Positions 48,570 through 59,745 of a DNA stretch of 64,000 nucleotides are shown here, in pieces. Every line of letters starts with the position of its first letter. The stretch's first letter is position 1. Source of the DNA: Platycnemis pennipes. Its lineage: Eukaryota; Arthropoda; Insecta; Odonata; Platycnemididae. The position numbers and the translations under genes were made by a program. The stretch covers positions 112,737,271-112,801,270 of the forward strand of contig OW121851.1 of assembly GCA_933228895.1 (NCBI GenBank), read 5' to 3'. Under the pieces are notes generated by a model, which had not been told where the DNA came from, ran no database searches, and was given only the letters and a program-made list of their open reading frames with translations.

Positions 48570-51500
48570 CTTTAAGAAAACAAAAAAATGACATCATAGA
48601 GAAATACTTTTCCTGTCATTCAATATTTGATTATTTTTGTGGTTTCTTTTGCAGCAGAAAAATGTCTAAACTCTATACTTGGGTAAAATTCAAATTGAGC
48701 TTTGAGAAATGATGCTACGTTGACCGCATGAGTACCATACTGATATGAGTACCTAAGCAGGTAGAGCACCTAGATATTGATGACTATGACTAGCATTTAT
48801 TTAGGCCTATAGTCAACTAGACTCAGCTTCTAAGTAATCTAGCATTATTGTCAAGGCAGCCATAATAACTTGCTGTCTCAAAGGTCTTTTTGATTATAAA
48901 GTTTCTGATTCTTTGTTTCTAGTTATATGACTACACCTATAATTGCTGCAGTGATATCATGTATTACTCATCGTTAAAAGCCAGAAAACGATATAATCTA
49001 GGATATTTTGGATAATACATTTGATTGAATTCTCTGATTGACTATATAGATATACACTCTTAATTGTCAAGTAATTGAACAATTCATTTCAGCATAATGC
49101 CCTGAGGGTTAAAAAAACATGTTTAATCAGGGTTTATGAGTACAGAATGATAATTAAGGACTCAGAATACCACCTGTCGAAGAGACTATAACTGTGCATA
49201 CTACGTCACATAGGTGAATATATTTCCGCTTTGTCTGAGGTGAACTCACTGGGAATGAAAGGCCATTAGTCTTCAGAGACTGAACTTAACACTGTGAAAT
49301 CTAACTGTGATCGCATGACAGCCAAACCTCAAATGGTACCATAACAGTGGGTATAGAACTTTGGCTCCACATATTATCCACCAAAGGACTTCTTTGAAAA
49401 AAGTTTGAATTATTTCATCACTTAGTAGGGACATTATCTAATGTGAAGGAAGAAGGACTGTAAGATGTTTCAAGATAGGAAACAGACTTGCGTTTTCAGG
49501 CTCTAAATTGGACAAGATTATATCATTCCATCTAACCTATGCTCTTGTATCCAAGAAAAACAAAACACCCATGCCCAATGTTTGATTTAAACACACAATC
49601 CTTTGGTTGCCAGGCTGGCATGTTACCGACCCGGCTACTGTGTCTGTTGTTTCAAGAACATCAGAATGTTTTGAATATGTGAATTTTAACAAAAATCTGA
49701 TAAGTTAATGAGTCACTCTTTTTCTCAAAGATCCTATGTATTCATTAAAGTTATTTTTTCCAAAAAAGAACCAATGTCGTTCATGAGATAAGGATTAAAT
49801 TGGAAGTGTAGAATGTAAGCTCACCTGGTATTCTAATCTTGACTTTGCCACTCTGCCCAAAAGAACTGTCAATAACTCCATCTTCTCCCGTGGACAATTT
49901 AACCTTCAAGCCAATGAACACTTGAAGGTTTGTTTCCTTCTTGAACATAGATTTTCCTATAACTTCCATTTCATTACTTGCTCTTTCAACAATTCCAGTT
50001 TTATGTTTTTCCTTAAAAACCCTGAGTTTGGGTAAGATAGTGGTTTGGTAACTCTTGTCGTCAATGCTGTGGACTAATCGCCCCCAGAATGCAAGTCTGC
50101 AAACATTGGCGTGAATGTCTCCATCTAGCCTAGAGCCAATGACCAAGCAACCAGGGACAGCTGGTACAGGGTGCTCAAATTCAAGAAGAGCATATGTCTT
50201 TAATGCAACAGGCTTTTCAGATGTGGCTTCACCATCATCACTTTTGGTGACAGCCGAATCCTCTGGAGAAATGTCTTCCATGTAGAAATATTCCTTCTCA
50301 AAATCAAAATTTTCCTCATTTGACCCTATACTTGCAGGTCCTTGAAAAAGTGAAACTTTTGCCATGACAGTTTCATGACCCAAACTAATGTGAAATTTGG
50401 ATCGAGTGCATATTTTCTCCTTGAAATATGCCACCCGATTAACAGGCAAGATGGCTGCGTATAGGGTGGGAACATACCCGGGGCTACACGCAATTCCTCT
50501 TTCTAGTAATTTTGGGTCAAACTGTGTTACGCATATCCCAAGTCTATCCCCTTCAATTGCCTTTTCCACAGGACGATGGAACATCTGCATGGATTTTACT
50601 TTCTTTGTGATTTGCAAGACAGGAATTTCTACATTCTGAAAAATACAAACATTTTAAAAAAGTTGTAGGAACCTTAAAGAGCCAAAATGTTGCACAAATA
50701 TATTGAAAATTTCAATACTGACATCATTAATGTTCACAGTTCCTTGAAGAATAGTTCCTGTCATCACAGTTCCTTGACCTCTGATGCTAAAACAATGATC
50801 AATTGAGAATACAAATGGACTACCAGTCTTACGTTCTGGAATGTAAGCAATTTTCTTCAATTCTTCTATTAATTCAGTGGTACCTGTATCAATCAACAAA
50901 ACGATTAAATAAATATAACAATGCATTCCTAATATGCTTAAGTAAACTTTTAAAGAAGCAAAGAATCACCTATTGGTTCCACTGGAGCATTTGATTCTGG
51001 ACCTCCAGGCTTAGCGGAAACACAGACGATGGGTGCATCAACAAATTTTGTGTTTTTCAATGTTAGTGCCATTTTTTTCTTCATCTGGAGAGTTAAGAGA
51101 ACAGGCGAAAACATATTTTAAGTATTTGCCAATTAATATCTAGGGCGTGGTAGTACTTGTGATATGTGGGGGACTGAGTAACAAGAGCCAATCACACAAT
51201 AAAGATCCAAGGAAACAACGCTACTTATTGAAGAATTTTAGATTATTAAGGTTCACAATTATTTTGCTAAAACATCTGATGGTGACTCGATATTTCATAG
51301 ATAAATTAGCTACCTGTAGCAGAGGGAGATCAAATTAATTTTAAGTACTTGATATGCAAAGTTGGACACACACAGCATATCTTCCATCCATTTTCTATGC
51401 TCTTGTGTACTCAATACCTTCACCAAATTTTCATATTGGAACATTACGTAGGTTTCAGTACTGTGGAAGATTTGGTGATAAAAATTAGCCCGTGCTTCAG

Positions 51501-52076
51501 ACATTTATACCTAATTCCTACCATGTTAGATATTAATCAAAGAAAGCGCTCAGTTTACCTTTTCGATTGCCGCAGTTTGCTTATTAACAGGAAGAAGGTC
51601 TATTTTATTTAGAACCACTATCATTTTCCGCGAAGTTATGTTGCCTATTATTAGACACTCGGCAGTTTGTGTTTGCATTCCTTTTGTGACATCCAGGACC
51701 AGTAGCATTATGTCAATTATTTGGGCTCCTATTGAAAGTAAGAGCTACATTAAAATCAAATTATATTATTTATTTATGTAAAATGAAAACTTAATTTATT
51801 CCTACCTCCAATGATCGTTCTGACCAGGGATGCATGCCCCGGGCAATCAACAAATGTGAACTGCAGCTGATCGCAAGTATCACTGAGGTGCTCTGGAGGT
51901 GTGACAACTAGAGAACTGAATCCCAAATCTATAGTAATTCCTCTTTCTTGCGACTGAGGATTTTTATCAAAAGCTGCAGTGCTCGCAACAGTGCTGAGGG
52001 CTTTGGATAGAGTTGTTTTACCGCTATCTACATGGCCTAAGACTCCGACATTTAAGTTGATAATCTTTCCGGTCAT
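48415..52076 (-). CDS. EEFSEC: Selenocysteine-specific elongation factor eEFSec, six coding exons
   Basis: Whole-gene entry; coding exons in transcript order are 51806-52076, 51559-51728, 50970-51084, 50723-50883, 49825-50635 and 48415-48569. The 560-residue product (human about 596) is a translational GTPase that delivers Sec-tRNA(Sec) to the ribosome at UGA codons together with SBP2 and the SECIS element. Visible motifs: P-loop GHVDSGKT (14-21), RGIT switch I (45-48), DCPGH (77-81), NKID (131-134), SAK (about 170-172), then domain 2 with DHCFSIRGQGTVMTGT, domain 3 with GDRLGICVTQFDPKLLERG, and the eEFSec-specific C-terminal domain 4 with ELHFKRYVYD near the end. An in-frame TAA two codons before the ATG fixes the start. 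All introns are GT-AG. No frameshift or internal stop, so it looks functional. Confidence 0.96.
49590..49650 (-). repeat. tRNA-derived SINE head, degenerate
   Basis: On the - strand this reads CAGTAGCCGGGTCGGTAACA followed by a GGTTGCC-type anticodon arm and a decayed box B near GTGTTTAAATC. The layout is that of a tRNA-derived SINE head, not a functional tRNA. It lies in the last intron of EEFSEC. Confidence 0.4.
49825..50635 (-). CDS. EEFSEC: EEFSEC coding exon 5 (domains 2-4)
   Basis: The largest exon, 270 codons. Begins NVEIPVLQITKKVKSMQMFH after a TTTTTCAG acceptor and contains GDRLGICVTQFDPKLLERG, SKFHISLGHETVM, CLVIGSRLDGDIHANVCRLA, KETNLQVFIGLKVKLSTGE and FGQSGKVKIRIPG. This covers domain 3 and the start of the C-terminal domain that recognises Sec-tRNA and SBP2. 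A hydrophilic acidic insert (EDISPEDSAVTKSDDGEA) sits where other eEFSec proteins also vary in length. The donor is GTGAGC at 49824. Confidence 0.96.
50723..50883 (-). CDS. EEFSEC: EEFSEC coding exon 4 (start of domain 2)
   Basis: Encodes TTELIEELKKIAYIPERKTG and then SPFVFSIDHCFSIRGQGTVM with TGTILQGTVNIND. DHCFSIxGQGTVMTGT is the conserved domain-2 signature. It ends before a slightly weak donor, GTCAGT, at 50722. The frame runs on past this point, but the continuation is not eEFSec-like and exon 5 fits exactly after NIND. Confidence 0.93.
50970..51084 (-). CDS. EEFSEC: EEFSEC coding exon 3 (G5 SAK motif)
   Basis: Begins MKKKMALTLKNTKF and contains APIVCVSAKPGG, the G5 loop that closes the nucleotide pocket. 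The acceptor is ACTCTCCAG and the donor GTGATT; it ends in phase 1 within a Gly codon. The 474-base intron upstream (51085-51558) shows no other feature. Confidence 0.95.
51559..51728 (-). CDS. EEFSEC: EEFSEC coding exon 2 (NKID motif)
   Basis: Encodes AQIIDIMLLVLDVTKGMQTQ through LNKIDLLPVNKQTAAIEK, carrying the guanine-specificity motif NKID. The acceptor is TTTCAATAG and the donor GTAAAC. The intron before it is only 77 bases (51729-51805). Ends in phase 0. Confidence 0.96.
51806..52076 (-). CDS. EEFSEC: EEFSEC coding exon 1 (GTPase G1-G3)
   Basis: Encodes residues 1-90 and one base of Gly91, with the P-loop GHVDSGKT, RGITIDLGFSS and FVDCPGHASLVRTIIG. The donor GTAGGA is at 51805. The split Gly codon joins exon 2 to read IIGGAQIID, the universal eEFSec sequence. 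Confidence 0.96.
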
Positions 52077-54960
52077 GATTTAAAAGCAAATGTAATGAAC
52101 GAAAGGAGACTTAAAGTGAAACTTGTACACTAAGTCACTGCAGAGATATTGCCCAGGATCTTCATTAAGATCGAAATGTCACTTTCAATTCTCCGTGCCC
52201 GAACCAGCTGGATTTGTTTTCAAACGTGATGGCGCAATTTCAGCCTTCTTTTATTCATCTCCGAGTTATGCGTTGAAGACCGATAGAGGACAGTCTTGAA
52301 TCTGCGGAACAGGAGAGTGCAAGAAGACGTCGTTACTCGTGAAAGAAGGAGTAATAATTGGATCAAGTAATATTTACGGTATGTACAGATTAGCATGTGC
52401 TTTTTAAAATTATTTTTAAACTGTGAGCTTATTGTCACACATCATTTCATGTCACAGTGTAGTCGAAGCATCAATGAGATGGGCACAACCCTTAGCAAAG
52501 AAGTGTTTAGCACCAACTGCAAGTTAATATTGAAGTATTTTCTCTCTATAAGGTGAATTTCGTTGCTGTTATTTGTATCTGAGTAGTGCATCTCCAGTAG
52601 GTGTCTAAGAGTAGTCTATTATCACGCTCGCATTAATCGTGGAATCTGGATTTAATTTCGTACGTAGGCGTTATTTTTGAATTCTATGACAGCTGTAGGT
52701 ATTTTTATGCTGTACATTACTTGTTTTCTTGTTAAGGTAAGAAATACCTTCTTCAATCATAAGGTTAGTTATATCACAGTTGTGAACCGAATAGTGGAAT
52801 CGTTACCAGACGTATTTGTTTATGTTTTGTCAGGTCTTTCAAGTCATTCACCATGGCTAGGTTAAGTTAATTTCACATTTTTGTCCGTGATTTTTAAATA
52901 CCCATTCATGGCACGATTTGATGACAATAGTGCCTTGTTTATCATAATTGCATGAACTAAATCGTTGAATATATTATTAATGTGTATCTTGTGCTGTACT
53001 TCCTAGTGTTAGGATGGATTTATTCGAGTGAATTGTTTCTACCTTGCTCTCCCATCGCTGTTTGTGTTTTAGTCATTTGTCGTAAATGTGATATTTATGT
53101 ATTTCAGCTTACACACTTTGTGGTTGCACTAAATTCTATTCTATTTTGGAACGTCAATAATCTATTGTCTTTTCAACTTCGTGATTTGTGTTCTGTGGTA
53201 GGATACCTTTCGACGCGCGAAATACAATATCAACGCTTCTAGTGTCTGTGAAGTGCTAATATGTCATTTTCAATGCCGCCGGTGTATTTTAGCAAGAAGG
53301 CCGAACAATTAGGTACCTACTTAGCACTTGGTTTGAATTGGGCGTGTCTAAAGGCTTTAAGACTTACCTTCCGGCATCCTATATGGGTATGGCATTCGAG
53401 TCTTCCGGACTACGTGAGCGGGATGTGTTGTGGTAGCATTACCCAGTGGCGAAGTGTCTTTCGTTCGTGAGGCAGCGCAGTGAAACGACCTGTGCACAGG
53501 AGAATGAATAAACACTGCTAGTGTCGTTGGGCAGTAGCTGTTTGGTGATAAGTGTTATCCACAGAAACGGCTTATTTATCATCTCTCTACACCAAACGTC
53601 GTATCATTCAAGGTATGCCATTTCAGTTTGCTACTCAAGTAAATGTTTGGAAGGAATGTTGCTTACAGGCGAGGAACGACCCTTAAACTGGAAGAGAGGC
53701 AGAGGAATTATGTTGTCAATCACGGTGATTAAATTTTACAAACTTATGTTACTAGGCCTTTGTTCTGTTGTTTGTTTTGGCGTTTATCGTATTTACGTGT
53801 GAATTTATTTGTTAAGCCACGGCTAGTACCATTTAAGATGTAAACAATACGGTTGAATTATTCAAACCGCTTTTCAAGATTTTATTTTGGGATTTGTTAA
53901 ACATGTACTACATATGAATAGCAATTGGAGTAGGATGCTCTGTTCTTGCGTTATATGAAAGGTTTATTTAATTTAGGTCGATTTAATGTACATTTTTTTC
54001 ATAATGATGTTGATAATTTTTTCTTTCGCCGTTATTTTCCCCCAAGAGCTGTAATGTTTTTTTCTACACCCTGAAGAATTTCAGTTATGCACAAATTGGT
54101 GTGGCTAACGAACAGCGGGAATGTTTATTGCTAAATATTAGTAAAGTGATTTTTTTTATTTTACATACCAATGGCATCATTATAACTAGAGCTCTTTGCT
54201 TAAATTATTCTGACTGAGAGAGTGAAAGCGACCCACTCCTTGCTTTTGATTAGTACCGGAACCAGTTTTCCGGCCTTTGGTGAATGGTGAAATCATGGGG
54301 AAATGTACTGGAAGTATTCCTTCTGTCCCGGAATAGGTTGCATGCATACCATCAGTGATTCACGGTCAAGTTCTTCGATTAGAAAGTTTGAAAGTTTACC
54401 ATAGGTCCGTGTTACGTTATGGCTGTCGTCAAAGGATAAACAGACGTGCTCAACGAAGGCATTGTTTTTGAAAACAATGATTGACTTTTGACTGTTGTGT
54501 GTGGGCACTGACACTAAGCAGTGCAGCTGTTACCGTTGACACTCTTGTCATTTAACTGTATTTCCGGCTTAATGTTAAATCTGTTTTAGCTCTAACAGAG
54601 TGAGAAGGATCTTCCTGCAAAGAAAACTCGCGATAATCCGGATTTTGCTAGACATCGGTGATGCTACATTCTCATTTGCGTAAAGATGTTGAGTGGTCTT
54701 TCCTTGTTTGGATTAACTTTCCCTCACTGGATTTCCCATCTGCAGTTCGCGCGTTGAAATTTAGCCTGGAACATTCATGCATTGAACTCGGGTATGTTTT
54801 CCTGTCTCGAGATTTGAAGTATTTATTTAAAAAAAAGTGACCGCCAGAAATACTTGTCCATAATTATCTATCTTTTCCCCCTCTTTATTTTAATTCATTA
54901 TTTTTCACGATGGCATAAAGCTTTTTCCCTTCGTCGGTATAATTATTTCACTCCTGCTTT
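52077..54960. other. Upstream of EEFSEC, no gene recognised
   Basis: The first few hundred bases should hold the EEFSEC 5' UTR and promoter (reading left). Beyond that the sequence is AT-rich and apparently unique. A + strand frame from ATG 53261 (MSFSMPPVYFSKKAEQL, then a GTACCT donor-like site) could be a first coding exon of a rightward gene, but I recognise no family and place it no higher than a possibility. Confidence 0.4.
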
Positions 54961-54977
54961 GTTACAACGGAGTGTTC

Positions 54978-55264
54978 ATCTACATCTACACGATACCCTG
55001 CAAGCCACCACGAGGGTGTGTGGCAGGGGGTGAATATCACCAAGCATAAACTGCCGTCATGCAAACAAACAACTATAGCGACTCCTGCAACTAGATTGCT
55101 AGTATCTATAGTATGTAAGGGATTAATACATGCATCATGCACTACAGACTACTCTAAAATATTTCCCCTACCTATCCCTTTGCTATGCTGCCTACTCTGT
55201 TCTCTTATACATCTACATCTACATAATACCCTGCAAGCCACCACAAGGGTGTGTGGCAGGGGGT
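54978..55264 (-). mobile_element. Two CR1/Jockey-like LINE 3' ends in tandem
   Basis: Both read, on + coordinates, CATCTACATCTACA(C/T) then ATACCCTGCAAGCCACCAC and GGGTGTGTGGCAGGGGGTGA. They start at about 54978 and 55208. The repeated CATCTA is the reverse of the family's GTAGAT tail. The left unit is a truncated 3' end; the right one continues into the coding fragment at 55435-55929. Confidence 0.72.
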
Positions 55265-56140
55265 GATTGCTCACCAAACATGCACTACATATCATGCATA
55301 AAAAAGGAATAGTATTAATATAGTAGTCAGAACTACACTATTTAAAAAAGATAGAAATTGCAAAGCAAACATGCAAAAACATTCTGTTAGTAGGGTTAGC
55401 TTTAAGTACTCATACCAACATGCAGCTACCAATGCTATTCATTGCTACTCTCCGATAGGACATATTTACCGTTATTCGTATCTCTGATTGTGCGAGGGAA
55501 AAAGGACATTTTGAATCGGTCAGTTCGGCAATCAATTTCTCTAACTTTATGATTATGGTCCAGTCTGCCATAGTAAGTTGGGGTTCGTAAAATATTTTTA
55601 ACATCATCACTGAAAATATTGCCTTGGAATTTGTGGAAGAGATTAAGTCTAAATTTCAACCTGCGATCTGACAATGATTCCCATTTCAATTCATTTAATA
55701 GACTGGTTACGCTAATATAATTATCGTATCGTCCCTTTACAAATCTTGCCGATCTTCGCTGCACACGTTCAAGTTCATTACTTAGACCGATTTCGTAGGG
55801 ATCCCATACACTGGCAGCATATTCCAAATGAGGTCTAACAAGGGAAAAGTAGCTGATTTCTCGTACATGATCGTCACATTTACCCAATACTCTTTTAATG
55901 AAACCCAGTTTGCGATTCGCTTGACCCATTATTTCACGAATGTGTTTACTTATAGTACGGGGGAAAATGCCATTTTGAATCTATCGGTACGACAATCTAT
56001 CTCTCTAATCTTATTTATCTGGTCGAATCTAGCATAATGCGCTGGCTTTTTTTGTGTGTGCCTAACATCTTCAGCAAAGCTATCCGATTGAAATTTCTCT
56101 AATAGATTTAATCTGCACTTTAACCTACGACTAGGATCTT
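55265..56140 (-). mobile_element. CR1/Jockey-like LINE, RT C-terminal coding fragments
   Basis: The - strand frame 55435-55929 encodes MGQANRKLGFIKRVLGKCDD, YFSLVRPHLEYAASVWDPYE, LERVQRRSARFVKGRYDNY, LKWESLSDRRLKFRLNLFHK and [16 protein letters not shown], the region after the RT catalytic core in this LINE type. A second, overlapping copy of the last part (TTTGAATCTATCGGTACGAC onward) follows at about 55930-56140 in the same orientation. Truncated at both ends. Confidence 0.8.
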
Positions 56141-56461
56141 CAAAGTTGACACACCGCGGAAGCCTACATAAGGAACTTGAATTATATTCCCAGTGTGATC
56201 CTGATGATCATGCCCAGTTAAAATCAGAACAGCAAAAATATTGGGAAAAAATTCCGGAGTGGGCCCCCCCTCTCCCCCGGCTTCGTGTCTGGTGGAGACA
56301 CTCCACCGTAATTATTCGAGGAAGGTGACCGACTTAAAGAGGTCATTTGCGCCATTTAGGAAAGGTGGTAACTCGATGGGAATTTTTCACGGAACGGAGG
56401 ATGGATGGACAGAAACCCGGCGTCGATATCAGCCTGCTCACAATGAAAGGTGTCAAGGAGT

Positions 56462-56650
56462 CCACGGTTAAACGTCTCATCCGACCGACGGAGTAGTGAA
56501 CACGAAGTCTTTGTCCACACGTAGGTACTGGTATTCCACTGAAAATCTCTGCTACCGTCAGGATAGGAAACTAGGCCCTCGAAGATGGATGATCTACTCT
56601 CGCTACCACACCAACCTGATCCTCCATTCCATATTTCTCACTTGATTTGC
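56462..56650 (-). repeat. tRNA-derived SINE family 2, - strand copy
   Basis: ACGGTTAAACGTCTCATCCG and CGACGGAGTAGTGAA are the reverse of the SINE body at 28040-28100. The tRNA-like head (TACCACACCAACCTGATCC on +) is at the right end. Confidence 0.6.
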
Positions 56651-57132
56651 CGAGTACTCTACAATTTATTGATATAATCGACGAACAGTAAAGAAATCAA
56701 TTAGCGAGCTATTCCAGGTAAACATTTCCGCGCTAACAAAACCACTCCAAGCGTTGTCGTGCGAACCCATTGACTTTCAGCATGATAGACAACAAGTGAC
56801 GTACCCCGCCAGCTGTCTCGGGGGCGTGTGGCATGAAGTATCACCAAACCTACATTAGTTATATCGTTATATGCAATTCCAAGACACTTCCTACGAGTGC
56901 TAATGAGCCATACACCAAACGTGTTGAACTAAATGATACGAATGTAACATTTATTAATTGGCTACACAGATTTTTTCTTACTCGCCATAACATAATAACA
57001 GCATGAACGAAATGAAGTTATATCGACCTAGTAGAATTAAGCACTTACTTTTATAAATACGCCTACCCTCGTTCGATCTACCCAAATTTTATACAATGTT
57101 CGCGGGATGAAATATATTAACAACTTATCCCA

Positions 57133-57176
57133 ACTAGTGGTAGCCAACACTTGGGAAAGTGTTGGCTACTACTAGT
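57133..57176. repeat. Near-perfect 20-bp hairpin with 4-base loop
   Basis: ACTAGTGGTAGCCAACACTT, loop GGGA, then AAGTGTTGGCTACTACTAGT: 19 of 20 positions pair and the other is G:T on one strand. No tail of T, no flanking gene, no recognised transposon end. Confidence 0.7.
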
Positions 57177-57279
57177 ACTTGAAAATAGTACTTGGGAAAT
57201 GTGATGAGAAGACAAAAGAGCGATGTTACTTTTTTATAATTATTTATAGTAGAGAAAATTTATAAAGTATAGACTTTTT

Positions 57280-57467
57280 TATCAATATTTTAGAGTAGTC
57301 TGTAGTGCATGATGCATGTATTAACCCCTTAAATACTATAGATACTAACAATCTAGTTGCATGAGAGCCTATAGTTGCTTGCTTGCATGTTAATAGTGCA
57401 TGCTTGGTGATCTTCACCCTCTTCCACACACCCTCGTGGTGGCTTGCAGGGTATCATGTAGATGTAT
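57280..57467 (+). mobile_element. CR1/Jockey-like LINE 3' end
   Basis: Matches the reverse of 54978-55190, including AGTCTGTAGTGCATGATGCA and the terminal GTGGTGGCTTGCAGGGTATC, ending in a GTAGATGTA tail. The foldback at 57468 starts right at the end of this tail. Confidence 0.68.
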
Positions 57468-57596
57468 TCTTACGGGATTTCTTCCGCGTAGATCCATTCA
57501 CTTGGACGATGGTTTCGCCGGCGTTGCAGTCGGCGTCTTCAGGTCAGAAGTCCGTCGTCCAAGACAATGGATAAACGCGGAAGAAATCCCTTAAGA
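57468..57596 (-). repeat. Foldback element with hammerhead-like core
   Basis: Arms TCTTACGGGATTTCTTCCGC and the inverted GCGGAAGAAATCCCTTAAGA, continuing through ATGG/CCAT, enclose a core on the - strand: CTGAAGA (57542-57536), helix II GCCG/CGGC (57534-57531 with 57520-57517), GAAAC (57516-57512), then CATCGTCC. As at 45483 there is one extra base before helix II. Helix I complementarity next to the core is poor. Confidence 0.55.
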
Positions 57597-58964
57597 TTAG
57601 GATCTTCATATAATTCAAGTGTTAAGTGTCTTTAAACGTGACCACTAGTTTGATGCATGTGTGTGGTCAATAATTGTTCTTTTCAATCTGATACGTATGT
57701 ATGCGTTCAACGTCTGTTCTGGGGGCGGTCAAATTAACTGCTTCATAGTGAGGTAAGCAGTGAACTTTACCAGTGCGAAGAGATAGGAATGGGCGCTGTG
57801 AAAGTAAATACCATTTTCTGAAAATTAAAAGAAGATATTTGTAACATGTCGGCACCGAACGGGCAAGGCTGAATTGTGTCAATTTACGCTACAATAGAAT
57901 TGGCCTCCCCCCCTCCGAAGCAAATTTCTATCTACATGCCTGGTCTCCACCTTCGTTTTTGCGGGGTTATACAAGTTCCGGCGTGATCATAGGTCACACC
58001 ATTTTCTCTTATTCAGGCGCGTGTACTCGTTGAATGAAGCATGCGGAAATCGGTATCCTGCTACTTTCTCTACAGTGTGCAGGAATCTTCAATCAAATCG
58101 AAGTTAGTGGGCTGCCGCATAATGGATCCTGAATTACTTAGCGTATTTGGGCAGGCGAAGTGTTTCTCCTTGTCTTCGGGGTAGCCTTGAGTACGAAATC
58201 CGGAGATACGCGGTGAATGTTGTATCATGATCATCGTGGGTACCAAAATGACGTTGTAATAATGTATTAAATTCAATCGAATCCTAAATGCAAATTCGAA
58301 GTCAGTCTTTTCCGAAGACAATAATAGCGTGTTTCAAAAGTATACTGCTAGCATAATGTTGCTGTGAAACTGTCGAACTCTCTGATATTTTAAGTGCATT
58401 GCTTTTTGCCCACTGTAAGTCATAAGGATACGTATTGATTCCGAATGTGTTTGTGTTTTTAAAAGTAATGATGTCTTAATCCTTCCAACGTTTACTAACA
58501 GTACCCCTTGCATATGCGGTGGAATTTCTTGTTCAAACTTCCCAGTAAATGGATAGTAATGTATTGCTCTTTGACATATTTATTGCTACGCTGTTTCATA
58601 TTTTTTGTATCTTGCAACAAACGTTACGATTCTCAACCCAAGCCATACGTACCCGAGATGGTTTGCAGTCTTATGCAAATGTTGATTTAGACGCATTCTA
58701 TCATGTTATGGCCGCATGCTTTCCCTCTTTCCGCTTCGCGTACGAAATGCAGACTTGGTGAACGAAGCAGACTGGGGTGGGTAATGATCCACGAAGTGAC
58801 GACCGTATAATACTCGTTCGATAAGCCCCCGGTGGTGAGCGGCGTTGCGCTTACTACACGGTCAGGCGGGCGTTCGATTCCTGTTCTGCTGCGGAGGAAA
58901 CAACTCGCGGCTGCGATTCGTGCGTTTTTCTTTCTTTTTATGCTTTGGTTTTTTTCTAGCTTTT

Positions 58965-59745
58965 TATGCTTCAAGACTGACGCATGATCTTTCCTGGGGT
59001 AAACACTTACGTGAAATAATGGGTCAAGCTAATCGTAAACTGGGATTCATCAAAAGTGTATTGGGTAAATGTGACGAACATGTACGAGAAATCAGCTACT
59101 TTTTCCTTGTTAGACCTCATTTGGAATATGCTGCCATTATATGGGATCCCTACGAAATCGGTCTAAATAACTAACTTGAACGTGCGCAGCGAAGATCGGC
59201 AAGATTTGTAAAGGGACGGTACGATAACTATATTAGCGTAACCAGTATATTAAATGAATTTAAATGGGAATCATTGTCAGATCGCAGGTTGAAATTTAGA
59301 CTTAAATCTCCTAAATAAATTCCAAGATAATATTTTCAGTGATGATGCTAAAAATATTTTGCGAACCCCAACTTACTATGGTAGACTGGACCATAATTAC
59401 AAAATTAGAGAAATTGGTTGCGAAACTGACAGATTCAAAATGTCCTTTTTTCCTCGTACAATTAGGGATATGAATAGCGGTAAATATGTCCAATGCAAGT
59501 GAATCAATCTATAGCATAGGTAGTAGCATGTTGGTATAAGGACTTGAAGGTAACCCAACTAACAGCACGTTTTTGCACGCTCAGTTTGCTATTTTTATCT
59601 TTTGGGATAATGCAGTTTAGACTAATATATTAATACTAATCCTTTTAAATGCTTGATATGTAGTGCATGTTTGGTGAGAATTCACCCCCTGCCACACACC
59701 TTTGATGTGGCTTTCAGGGTATTATGTAGCTGTAGCTGTCAAATT
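58965..59745 (+). mobile_element. CR1/Jockey-like LINE, RT fragment to 3' end
   Basis: The + strand reads MGQANRKLGFIKSVLGKCDE, SYFFLVRPHLEYAAIIWDPY, then after a stop AQRRSARFVKGRYDNYISVT and FPRTIRDMNSGKY-like sequence. It continues through ACCCAACTAACAGCACGTTT to the CCTGCCACACACC ... GGCTTTCAGG hairpin and a GTAGCTGTAGCTG tail. Disrupted by a stop at about 59173 and later frameshifts. Confidence 0.8.
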
